Shown here piece by piece: positions 54,196 to 64,000 of a DNA stretch of 64,000 nt; within the stretch, counting starts at the first letter, position 1, and every line of letters begins with the position of its first letter. The DNA is from Favolaschia claudopus (taxonomy: Eukaryota > Basidiomycota > Agaricomycetes > Agaricales > Mycenaceae), in NCBI GenBank assembly GCA_037176885.1, contig JAWWNJ010000047.1, positions 806,001-870,000 on the forward strand. The letters are read 5' to 3'. The notes beneath the pieces are model-generated. The model did not search any database, was not told the origin of the DNA, and was given only the letters and a program-made list of their open reading frames with translations. The position numbers were made by a program, and so were the translations under genes.

Positions 54196-56107
54196 ATGAA
54201 TCTCCGAGTCGGTACTTTCGACCTTCAAAAGCTCTCAGTCGGATTAGTTGAGAACTGTATCGATTTGGGGTATGAATGACCTCTGAGGTGTGCCGATCTC
54301 ATCCTTTCGTACTGTGAGGTTCTAACTGCAGAGTTTTCCGAGTCCTTGGTGGTATCAGTGTAAGTATTCAAGCTATCACACGAATCGATTCCATTCACAA
54401 CTTCACCGTCGTTATCCACTCCACAGTCCGCTTCGACCCGGATCATAAACACGTTTTTCACGCGTGCCCGGCTAAATTGGGACGATGCTATCGCGTTGCT
54501 TCATAACGCTTCCACGATCTCCACCTCCATCCACCCACCGCAATCCAACCCTTCCATGTACGCCAGTACGACACCGATATACGGTGCCCCACGCCCGATC
54601 CCGTCCGATGGAAGCCGCAGTCCGAATCTTTCTGCTGCTAGCCTAGGCTTCGAGGTCGAACATGTCTCGAGACCACCCTCTGCGATGGGAATGAATCGGC
54701 CTCCAGAGCCTGTGTTGGATCCCGAGTTCATGTATCGCGAACATGTATCGAAGCTGATTGGTGCGAAGTCGAGGCCGTGTAGTGTCTCGGGGAGGATCCC
54801 GCTCGATCCGTCTCATCTGGTGCTGTTCTTTCGATCCAAGGTGCGCTCCATGAAGTTATTACGTCTATGTTTTTGTAATCACAATTCATATAGACCGGAA
54901 TAACTCATTCTCTGGACTTCCCTATCGATATCGACTATAACACCCCACCTGCACTCGATGTTCTCATCGCCGCCTGCAAAAGAACGCAAACTCCCGGCTA
55001 CGACACACAACTATATGAATCATTTTACTATCCACCCAACCTCCCACTCACCCCCTCTCTCGAGATCGCCAACCATCCTATCCTCGATGCTATCCGGAAA
55101 ATGCTCTTCCCAACGCTCGCCGTCGGCCACCACCTCACCGTCCGCCGAGAGAAGCTCGACGTCCTCCTCGCAGGCAGCCGCATGCCTCCACAATTACGCG
55201 CAATGAACAACGACGGGCGCGTCGCCACGCTTTCTATCACCCTCCCCGTGCGCTTCCGCGGCGGATCGCTCGTCATCCGGGACAGCGAGGGGAGACAGGA
55301 ACGGCTCGATACCGCCGCGCCCACAAGCGATTTGGAGTGGACGGCCTTCACGGAGAGTGCGATTATGAGGTGGAGACGGTTACGAAGGGACTGAGGATGT
55401 CGATTTCTTATGCTGTTTTTGCGAAGTCGTTTGGCGCGACGACGGCGCTTACTCCGGATCCGCTTTTCACGCCGAACCAGCCTTTCCTTGATCTGTTCCC
55501 TCCTGTGTTGCAGATGTCTCGTGGTCGGAAGATTGGGTTCCTGCTCTCGCATGATTACGATGTGGATCCGTCGGTTGTGTTGGCAGAGTCTCTGGTACCG
55601 CTCGTGAGTGTCTGTCTTATTTTCTGTCCAGTTATGCATTTTCACTCATCGTTTTCTGCATGTACCTAGCTCCGAGGCGGCGACTCAATGCTCTACCAAG
55701 CCTTCAAGCTATTCAAACTCGCACCAATGCTGCACTGGACCGCGGGAGGCTACATCTGGCCCGTCGACCGTCCCGTCGAGCTCTCCAACGACGATCCCAG
55801 CGCCGCTCAACGAGCAGCGAACGGCTCTCCCCTCCCGCCCATACACGGCGCCTTCAGCAACTCCTCGCCATTCGGCTACTCTCCCCACATGCCTGGTGCC
55901 CTTCCCGCGCAGACGACCGCGGATATGCTGCGTCTGCGCGTGGAGGAGAGCGGCGCGGTGCCGCTTGCGACGGCGGAGGTGAATCTGTTGACGGATTGGC
56001 GCGCGCAGGAGAGTCCCCTTGTCGGCAAGGCGAGGGTGCATTTCGTGGAGGCGGGGTTGTTGGAGAAGTTGGTGGTGAATGTGGTGTTGGTTGCGTATGT
56101 GCATTGA
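54196..56107 (+). pseudogene. Decayed Fe(II)/2-oxoglutarate oxygenase-like protein gene, with a frameshift
   Basis: Layout matches a basidiomycete family related to prolyl 4-hydroxylases. Upstream exons join in frame: MNLRVGTFDLQKLSVG, VFRVLGGIS (intron GTAAGT...CCACAG), then ARLNWDDAIALLHNAST. The main exons carry LVLFFRSK|TGITHSLDFPIDIDYN, PPALDVLIAAC, the strand VATLSITLPVRFRGGSLVIR and YEVETVTKGLRMSISYAV, then IGFLLSHDYDVD and LRGGDSMLYQAFKL. By recalled family pattern the iron ligands are missing: H-x-D falls at LLAGSR and the distal His at DYEVE. A one-base frame change near 55350 separates WTAFT from GECDYEV; one extra G would restore it. Either a pseudogene or a pseudoenzyme with a sequencing error. 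Confidence 0.6.
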
Positions 56108-56367
56108 AGTATGGAGTGTTTTCTTCCTGTTATCATGAGTGGAGTTCTTCGCATTTGAAATTACTGTAATGCTTCGGCTGGAAGCAAAGGGAGAGCATGT
56201 TAGAGCTCATACACAATAACCTAAAGCCCGAGTGGAAAGATAGAGAGAGATAGAGTCAAAAATGTTGGCCTCCCGTTCGATTCGGGAACGGGTCATGCGC
56301 TCGTCGTTTGCCTCTTTCTTTTTCTGATATTCGGCTTGCGCCAGTGCTGTTCAATCCACAAAACCCA

Positions 56368-58053
56368 CTACCGCGACTCATAACAATAATCTAACCCACG
56401 CAAAAAACAAAATAACGCAAGGGTAAATCTTACATCCCACCCAAAAATGAGATACGTCTGAATCGGATTTGGTACGCTGAAACTGCGTCTCGTCCCAGAG
56501 GTTTTGAACGCAGGAGGTTTCTTGCAGAGCGAGGCATAGACACAGTCGCGCCATGCAGAATAGAGGAGGACGGCGAAATTGTTGCCTTCCGGACTGTGGA
56601 AGATAAGTAATCATCAGTGCCTTGAGGAGAGAAATATCGAAAAGACTGAAAATCACTGGCATACCTCCCACTCGTCCACGGCATCGTATCCCACCACCCA
56701 AGCGGGTTAACGGCGGGCGTCACAATCCCGTCCCTCGTAACATGCGGAGTTCCCGCACTGTCATTCCCAGCCAACACCTCACGAATCCCATCCGCCCAAG
56801 CAATATACGTCTCGGCGTCAAACATATTAGAAGCGTGTACCACCATGCGATACGCTACCGCAGCTAACATCGCGCTCCCCGAGATCTCGCCGAATCCACG
56901 TCCGTTATGATCACCCGATACGTTGTCAATGTCGAGGTAGTTACGGAGCAACCCCTGTTCGAGCTGCGACGCGCGCGCGCCGTCGAGGATCTCTTTGATC
57001 CAAGCGCTGAGGTCTTTGATTGCGGCGGGACACCACTCGCATTTGTCGTCCTGGGCGGCGGGGGCTTTGAGTAGGGTAGCGAGGACGCGCGCCATACCCA
57101 TTGCCGCCCAGCCGTTCCCTGTACTCCAGGGTCGTGGATCGGCGCCTTGGGGACCGACGATGTGTCGCCAGAGGCCGTTGGTTGGGGAGGTGCCGATGGG
57201 GGAGAAGGATGTGGAGGTTGAGTTGAAGAGGAGGATTTCGCGGTAGAAGCCGCATTGGGAGTAGGCTGAGTGCAGGAGGGATAGATCGTTGGTGTCGGCA
57301 GCGTAGTATGCGATGAATGGAGGTGCCTGGGGTGATATTAGGCATCTTAAGCCGTACCAACAAAAACAAAGAAGACTGACCATGAACATGAAATCCGCCC
57401 TATGTGACGCATATGTGAGACTTGAACGCGAAATTAATGTGAAGTAGGGACAGTGAAACTTACCAAATATTTGGGACATCAGCGCGTTGTGAGATAGCGC
57501 CATTAGCCCATCGAGGAGCCTTGTTCATCAGGTAGTCGATTTCGCTTGCCGCGGCGCTGGCAAAACGGGCATCGGTCTTCCCGAGTAGCACAGCGCCTAC
57601 GCCAAGACTCGCCGGGTCGCCCGTAGCACCATCACCATCCGCCAGACCATTAACGCCCGATCCCAGAATGATCTTCTGTTCAGCGTATACAAGAGCAGGG
57701 ACGTGCGAAGAGGGTAAGTTCGAAACAGGAAAAGGTGTGGGTGCGAATACGGAGAGTAGTGGCGAGTTGAGCTCGAGGTAAGCTTGTACAGCGGTGCCAA
57801 ATTCCCAAGAATGGCTTGGGAGTAACTGGGCTTGCTCTGCTACTGCGGTGATGTTGAAGCCGGGGTCGAAAGGCGTTGGGGTGAAGGAGGAGGAGGAGAT
57901 ACTGGTCAGGATTGAGTTGAGGAGGTAGGGAAGCGTATGATTAGCGGGTGACATGACCTGCCCGGAAGGTGAACGTACAAGCGAGGTGGGGTTGTTATCT
58001 GGATGGCACGAGGTTATATATGAGAACGAGCGTGTTGTAATGCGGGAACTCAA
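56368..58053 (-). CDS. Six-hairpin glycosidase, GH105/GH88-like (5' end unresolved)
   Basis: Predicted (alpha/alpha)6-barrel enzyme, related to unsaturated rhamnogalacturonyl or glucuronyl hydrolases that trim pectin or other polyuronide fragments. Exon 1 (to about 57474) has SPANHTLPYLLNSILTSISS, FGTAVQAYLELNSPLLS, IDYLMNKAPRWANGAISQR. Then comes ADFMFM, PPFIAYYAADTNDLSLLH, the signature PRPWSTGNGWAAMGMARVLA (W..GNGWA), NVSGDHNGRGFGEISGSAML, LGWWDTMPWTSG and a last exon SPEGNNFAVLLYSAWRDC. Introns near 57440, 57360 and 56660. The stop TAG is at 56368. The N-terminus has no clear ATG in frame, so an upstream exon with a signal peptide is likely missing from this call. Confidence 0.78.
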
Positions 58054-59396
58054 GCAGTTTCATCGACTAAGAGAACTTGATGACGGCGATTACATCCCGC
58101 AATTAAACGAAAGATAGATGTCTGTTGGAAAGGTGTTAAGTAAGATGATTTTACAGCGAGCTCAATCTTATGAGCTCCATCTTATAATTACTTTTGCATC
58201 GAAAACGTACGGTCTGAGTGGTCGTTGTTCGCGGTCGCCTTTGAGGACGCTTGCATGGTTTCCTCCAATTATCGCTGTATCTGGAGAAGAATGACGCCGA
58301 GGAATAAGATTGATGGGAACTATCTGCGACTGCTGCGGAGGAGTTTTGACGCTTGGCAAGAGAAGTTGGTTCCTTGTGCTTTTTCTGGATCAGCCTACGA
58401 CGTCGCGTATATGGAATTTTTCCCGTAAGCCAAAAAGGCCCGAGCATAAGCTCCTCTGCTGCTATTCGGCGAGATAGGTACGTTACTAACTTACCCGCCC
58501 CTTGAAGTATTGGTGGTTACTGGTCAATTACTGGTGGATACTTACAAGGAATCGCACGAATTACAAGTTCGTGCCGTTCAGACGAGATCAAAAGACTAAA
58601 ATCATGATGCGGGAGAGAAGAGAAGCAGATAACAGTCTCGAAGCCCAAGATGGACGGAGCAAATGCACCAGAGCAACATTTCGTCGTTGAGGAAGTGTAA
58701 GAGGTTCCGTGTGACAGTGACATAATGGCACACCGTGGAAATTTGTTCCGGTCTGATGCGCCGGAAGGTTCCGTTCAATGTTCCCACCGTTCACTTGTAA
58801 TCGCAAGTTGCGCAACTAATATTTTTTCTGGCAGCTGTTTGAGATAAACATTAGCTAGTCAAGCTGACAGTTCCTATAGGAACCGAGAAAACGCTTAGGC
58901 CTACTCTAGATCTTAGCGCCAGAACTTGGTTCCCGAATCCAACAACTTGAAGGGCCCGACAATAGAAGGGTGAGAACCTGCTCCGAAACACCCTTTCTTC
59001 CGTTCAAATCACTTCACCTGGTGGGCCAGTGGTAGACGCCGTGACAGTTGGTGTTTCTAGCGCAGGATTATTACCTCTTTAAATCACCAGCGATGTTCAG
59101 AAAGAATACAAAGCAAGAGTACGAGGCGAAATATAGGTAAAAAATGATTCGAAAATACCCTATGAATTCGGGTGTTGCTGCTGAATGATCTGCCGACTTT
59201 CACCATCGAGACTGTCAATGCAAATTAAGCCACCAGTAAGTAATTATAAGGAACATGCCGAAAACAGACCTGTCTTCCAGCGACTTCGAGCTGAACCTTG
59301 AACTGAGTACGGTCGTCGTTGAATTTCCCTTGAGTGGATCTTGTTCTGCTATGAAGTTGCAGTGGAAGTACCTATCCCGTTTAACAAGAGTAACAC
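58054..59396. other. Intergenic, no gene seen
   Basis: About 1.3 kb with only short open frames. The upstream exon of the glycosidase may lie at its left edge (ATG at 58076 in another frame). Confidence 0.45.
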
Positions 59397-59556
59397 TGAT
59401 TAGAGGAGCGTTCCATATATATATATGGTTGTGGATTGGAACGAAAAAGAAAGGGAAAAATCCCTCCTGGGAGCAGGATCGGACGCGGGACGCTACGCGT
59501 CGTTCCACCGAAATCCGGCCAACCCGTCTCACTCGCGCGTTGGAGCTGTGATTTCA
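59397..59556 (+). repeat. Left member of a permuted inverted repeat pair (order A-B)
   Basis: Block A (about 59397-59453: GAGCGTTCCATATATATATA... GAAAAAGAAAG) is followed by block B (59483-59556: ACGCGGGACGCTACGCGTCG... GCTGTGATTTCA). Both recur inverted at 62175-62320, but there in the order B-A. Confidence 0.88.
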
Positions 59557-59624
59557 TCAGGAAAACCCCCCAGAGAGATATTTGATTTTATACACAGTTG
59601 ATGGTACCAAACAAAGAAAAGAAG

Positions 59625-61785
59625 CTACTGCTCAATCCGCGCACCAACCTCATTCCAAAACGCACACCGTTCCTTCTCCCCACTATCAATGCCCTCCACA
59701 TGCGTGTCATTCAGCACAAATTTTAACCTTTGTCCTTCCCCCATGGCTGAATCGAACATCACCCACTCCGGCGTCCCCTCCAACCTCCGCACATTCGGAT
59801 CCAAGTCCCTCACGAAGGATATGAAATAGTTCATGACTACTGGAACGATCGGTGCGTTGGTGGTAGCAAATGTGGTGCTGAGGCCGCCCGGGACGAATGC
59901 GGGGCCGAATATTGCTGGGATCTAGAAGCGAGGGGGATCCAAGTTAATGATTATGCATAGAAAAGTGAGCCAAAAAATGAGAAGAACAGCAAGGAGAAAA
60001 CGACAATCACCTCACTCGTATGCGACACCCCAAACCCCGCCGCTTCCCTATCCGCCTGCACCACACTAAACCGATAATTCCACACACCCTTCAATTCACC
60101 TTCGGCCCCACTCATCCGCGCAGCAATGTAGTTACTCGGACACGTAAACGTCCCCTCCCCATAAGCTAGCGCAGCAGATGGGAAATACGCCGCATGCTTC
60201 GGGAGGGCCGGCATCAGGGGATACAGCCTCGAAATTCGCAGCAAGTCAGAGGAGGTGAGCTTGGGGTAGTTGTCTTGCATGAAAGAGGTGACCTGGGATG
60301 GGGTAGAGGCGTTGAAGGCGAAGTTTGTGCCTTCGTCGTCGGCGTCGCCGATGAGGAGGGGGACCTGGATGTAAAGGAACGATGAGAAGGGGGAGCCAAA
60401 CGAGACGATTATGAATCATGATTCGATAAGACGGACGAAAGAAAGGGAGAAAGACAGACCCGAATAAACTTCCCCTTGCTAAACATATCATACAACTCCC
60501 CCCTCACAAAATCTCCATCAATCGTCGGGGTCCAATAGAAATCTGGATTCGAGATCCGTCCAGGGAAGGGATGCAGTTGGTTGGCAGCGACGAGAGTGGA
60601 TGTGTTCTGTAAGCGGAGACACGCCATTTGACTTCCTAATTCCTTTGTACCGTTGACGCTGGCGGGGCATCCCGCAGCATCGGCAAATATGTCGAACTGG
60701 AACTCGAGTTCCGCTACGGGTGGTTCCCAGGGCCAGAAGACGGATTCGCCGATGGCGCCAACGAATAACCCTGAGAACGCAAAGATATAACAGTGGATTC
60801 AAATTAGGGTACCGATAGATAATTTACCATCGTTTCTGCCACCATAGGCGGTGAGATGGTGTGTTACTGAACCACCTCCTGCGATTCAGCGTTAGGATGT
60901 CAGTGATAGGGAGGTGGAAAACGAAAGCAGGAAGAGGCGAACCGGCAGAAGCACCGTGAATGACAACGTGGTTGGGGTCCCCACCGAACTAAAAATCATT
61001 CATTCATTCAATGACTTGGCCACGATCATGATGAGTGCATCATGCAAGGAAGACATACCTTTGAAATATATTTCTTGACCCACAACAACGCCTTCCTTTG
61101 ATCCAACAGTCCAACATTCAAGGTCCCGTCCCGTGCCACACGTTCGCTCGCGAGGAAGCCAAATCCTCCCACCTTTATAACAGTTGATAGGTGAATCTCA
61201 ACTCCAACTCAACAAAACATATTTTCGAACGCTCGCTCACCCGATAATTGAAATTCACCACAACAATATTGTGCCCCGATTCTACGATAACACCGGTACC
61301 ATTATAGTTGGCATTGGAATCGGACCGATAACCGCCTCCTTGGATAAAAAACCACACAGGGAGCAGTTTGTTCCGCTTTCCAGCTTGTTGCGAAGAAGAC
61401 GAAACGTTCGATGAAGGCGCGTAGACGTCGATGAAGAGACAATCTTCAGAGAGAGATGTCGATGTGGGGTCGAATGTGCCGCCGACGTTGTAGCAGAGGG
61501 GGCCATGCTATAAATATATATATATTCGATCCTCTTATAAGACCGAATGCGACGCACTGTGAACGCCTCAACTGGAGCTTGTTCGGGAAGCGGATCGGCG
61601 GGAGAACGCCAGCGAAGAGACCCGATGGGCGGAGCGGCGAAACGCATTCCTAGGAATTGATCTACGCCGGCAGCGAGAGGGGTCCCGATGTATGTAGCAT
61701 AGTCGAGTTTAACCTGGGGTTGGGAAGCAGCGCTGGCCGCTACGACGAGTGCGCAAAGAAGTACCAGCCGTTGAAGGAGGTGCAT
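59625..61785 (-). CDS. Type-B carboxylesterase/lipase, secreted
   Basis: Alpha/beta-hydrolase cleaving carboxylic esters. ATG at 61785 opens a signal peptide (MHLLQRLVLLCALVVAASAA). Family marks in order: VKLDYATYIGTPL, FLGMRFAAPPIGSLRW (type-B N-terminal pattern), SEDCLFIDVYAP (EDCL signature), WFFIQGGGYRSDSNANYNG (oxyanion hole GGGY), NFNYRV, GLLDQRKALLWVKKYI, FGGDPNHVVIHGASAGGGSV (nucleophile Ser in GASAG), DADDEGTNFAFN (acid Glu region), then VSHTSEIPAIFG (His of the triad in SHTSEIP). About seven short introns. Intact to stop at 59625. The substrate may be fungal or plant esters. It lies between the two arms of a permuted inverted repeat. Confidence 0.92.
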
Positions 61786-61822
61786 ATGAAATCCTGGGCA
61801 CGAGAAGATCGGGCCGCTCCGG

Positions 61823-61828
61823 TTTATA
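61823..61828 (-). promoter_or_regulatory. TATA box of the carboxylesterase gene
   Basis: TATAAA on the - strand, 38 bases before the ATG at 61785 (CATATAAACCGG). Confidence 0.5.
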
Positions 61829-62761
61829 TGGCTGCTGAGGAAGCGCCGTTGTCGTCAGAGGTTCGAGAAGGCGGGAGCATGTGAGACATAGCCGTTCGAA
61901 TGAAAGTCATGGGTTCAGCTTGGGTTCAGCTCAAGCTGTCCCTTTTGTCGCAAGGGACGCCACTTTCCACGCAATCTTGTATATAGTACGAGAAGCCGCC
62001 CACTGGTTGTGATTTCACGGCAAGGGGGGAAGACACCGTCCGCCCGCCTTTGTGGAAATCGAAGTTTCCCGCCCACGCTGTCGGTGTTGGTGGTGGGAGG
62101 CAAAAAGTCCATCAGCCATCAGTGGCCGCGGCCGAAACCTGCCAGTGATGGTTCTCGGATGGGTCTGATCCTGACTTTCTTTTTCGTTCCAATCCACAAC
62201 CATATATATATGGAACGCTCCTCTAGTCAGTCTTACTCGTGTGAAATTACAGCTCTAACGCGCGAGTGAGACCGGTTTGGCCGGATTTCGGTGGAACGAC
62301 GCGTATCGTCCCGCGTTCGTCACATTATCACGTTACCGCGAGTCCGGAGGTATTCGGCGGCCGAATGATGCCGACAGTGTTGATGTGACTCTTCCTTTGA
62401 CCACCATCCAGGACGTGTCATGGCTTCAAATCCCTCGATCTAGGTCATTACTGCGCTAATCGTTACCTTGTGGACTTGAACATTCGAGTCTAGACTCTGG
62501 ACCGGCGGTGGACCGTGGACGGCAGTGGAAGATTCGCCGTCGTCAAATCGTCGATTCGTGCGCTTGCCTCCTACCGATGAATCTTTCAATTTGTATTCAA
62601 ACTCGGTTTTTTTCTCTGCGGAATCTTACCCGGTGCGTATAATGAAACGACCGCTTCAATGATTATACAAATAAGCTACAATTATTGCACAAAATTATTG
62701 TAGATTTCGTCCAAACGTCCTTCAAAAGTCCAGAATACAAACCTCAAGGTCCAGCAAACGC
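61829..62761. other. Intergenic, contains the right repeat arm, no gene seen
   Basis: About 930 bp. Only the repeat at 62175-62320 is recognisable. Confidence 0.5.
62175..62320 (-). repeat. Right member of the permuted inverted repeat pair (order B-A)
   Basis: Reverse complement carries B (62320-62241) then, after a 13-base link also found left of A at 59.39 kb, A (62230-62175). Identity with the left copy is about 90%. Confidence 0.88.
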
Positions 62762-64000
62762 TCACTCTGCCCGCTTCACGCAGAAAGTGTTGGGTGTGAA
62801 CGTTCCGTTTGGATCAGCCATCTTCCTCGCCCTCATCAACCTCTCATACTTCGGTCGGTCCTCATAGTACGTCTCCCACACCGAGTCGAGGTCGAACGAT
62901 CCGTAAGATCCCCACAGGACTCGCCGATCCTCCTTGCTGAAGATTCCTTGCGGTCCGATTGCCTCTGCGTCGTTCTGAGCCTCCCAAGCTTCGGCCTCCG
63001 CTTTCTTCTCGGGTTTGTGGAAGTTGTCAATCGTCATGCACATTGTCGAGTCACGCCACTAACGAAAGTCAATGTGAGTTTGGTCTCATCTCCGAGAGAA
63101 AAATCAATTGAACGCACGCTGTAGGACGTCCCGTTATTCGCATTCCGCGTAAACATCGAGTTCTTCCCGCCGAAACACTGCAATTGCGCCGAGAGCCACT
63201 GCCCATTCGTACTCGGCTCCACAATTTTGTCCATCCGACCGACCACCCAATCCACCCATCCGTCCTTCACCAACGTCTTCGATTTCGTCACATACGTGCG
63301 CTTCACATACGGCAGATCGAATTCGCGCGTGTTGCGAAAGATCCACTGCGAAGTGAGCTGAGACATCGGCTTTTTCTCGACTTCGCTCTGGAAGAAACAT
63401 CCCGTCTTGAGCTGCTCGAAGAAGTTCATGTCGGGTTTGTCGGAGGGGCTCATGGGGACGTATTGCGCGTAGACGATGATCATGCGCGGCCAGACGGGGT
63501 TTCCGTCGTGCCCAAAGATTTCGGGGTGTTCTTCCTTCATCTTCTCGTCGAGACCGCCCAGGAGACCCAAGATATCGAACGAAGCGCTGAGGACGCTGAT
63601 GCACAGATCGTAGTTGCGCGGAAAGTTTTCATCGTCACTCATCTCCGCTAGATGTCCCAGCAGCTTGCGCAGTTTCGCCGTATCGTACAGATGCACCGCC
63701 CGCAGACCCAAAGAACCGACATAGTCGGAATCCCGATTTACCTCGAGCAGGAAATGCGTCAGGACGCCGAGATTTCCCGGACTACCGCCCAGCCACGCAT
63801 AGAACAGCTCGGGATCGCTGGCACGCGTGATCTCTTGCTCCTCGCCGTTATGGTCGATGATTTCCAATGTACGAATGTAGTCCCCGAACAGTCCGAAACT
63901 GCGACCAAGCTGGCCGTACCCGCCCGTCTGCGCGTGCCCGCCGACGTGCACCTGCGTGCATTGCCCGTGCGGGACGAAGACGTGATGTTTACCGAGGTAG
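62762..64000 (-). CDS. Berberine-bridge-type FAD-linked oxidoreductase, 5' partial
   Basis: PCMH-type flavoprotein oxidase; the N-terminus lies beyond the right edge. The frame runs from the edge through VFVPHGQCTQVHVGGHAQTG and GYGQLGRSFGLFGDYI (FAD-binding GH and GG blocks), RASDPELFYAWLGGSPGNLG (flavin-site GG.GNLG), and a substrate domain (LTSQWIFRNTREFDLPYVKR). A 59-bp intron (63117-63059) leads to the last exon WRDSTMCMTIDN... with the BBE-like ending YYEDRPKYERLMRARKMADP then NGTFTPNTFCV. Many fungal members oxidise sugars or act in secondary metabolism. No damage seen. Confidence 0.88.

Noticed and set aside
54019..54250. First exon of the oxygenase-like gene starting at 54019
   Set aside because: Its frame ends in a stop before the splice site; the frame from ATG 54196 joins the later exons cleanly instead.

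Overview
The window looks like nuclear DNA of a mushroom-forming basidiomycete (Agaricomycetes). Genes run on both strands without operons. Nearly all coding genes are cut by many introns of about 50-65 bp with GT/AG borders. The gene families fit: laccase, CFEM and HsbA-type secreted proteins, thaumatin-like proteins, a DUF6533 membrane protein, an alpha-kinase, a KDZ transposase and Ty3/gypsy chromoviruses. All splice structures are read by eye, and some 5' ends stay unresolved.

Layout. (1) 1-7526 is nested retrotransposon sequence. The tail of a + strand chromovirus (integrase, chromodomain, LTR start) abuts the gag/protease half of a second Ty3/gypsy element on the - strand, whose 1785-bp LTR ends at 7526. 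(2) That LTR cuts into an aldo-keto reductase gene. The same gene was hit again by a complete 13,043-bp KDZ DNA transposon (7617-20659) with 82-bp terminal inverted repeats and a perfect 8-bp target duplication. The transposon carries a transposase with a C-terminal Ulp1-like peptidase, a long cargo gene of unknown function and a small basic protein gene. The first part of the broken reductase resumes at 20660-21359. (3) 22-31 kb holds a CFEM/GPI protein, an intact reductase paralogue, a many-exon laccase and an HsbA-like protein. (4) 32.2-33.9 kb is a DUF6533 seven-helix protein. (5) 34785-40894 is a second DNA transposon, about 6.1 kb, with about 95-100-bp inverted repeats and a flanking CTCTAGAG on each side. 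It contains two divergent genes: an integrase-like DDE protein and an alpha-kinase with an N-terminal Cys-rich module. (6) 41-64 kb is host gene space: two divergent thaumatin-like paralogues, an F-box protein, an MFS transporter, an unknown Ser/Pro-rich protein, two tRNA-like loci, a decayed Fe(II)/2-oxoglutarate oxygenase-like gene, a six-hairpin (GH105/88-like) glycosidase, a type-B carboxylesterase framed by a permuted inverted repeat, and the 3' part of a berberine-bridge-type FAD oxidase.

The host genes between 22 and 64 kb are mostly secreted or surface functions (laccase, esterase, glycosidase, FAD oxidase, TLPs, CFEM, HsbA), as expected in a plant-matter decomposer. The two most notable items are the transposon that appears to carry a protein kinase gene and the intact KDZ element whose insertion site can be read to the base from the paralogous reductase 3 kb away.
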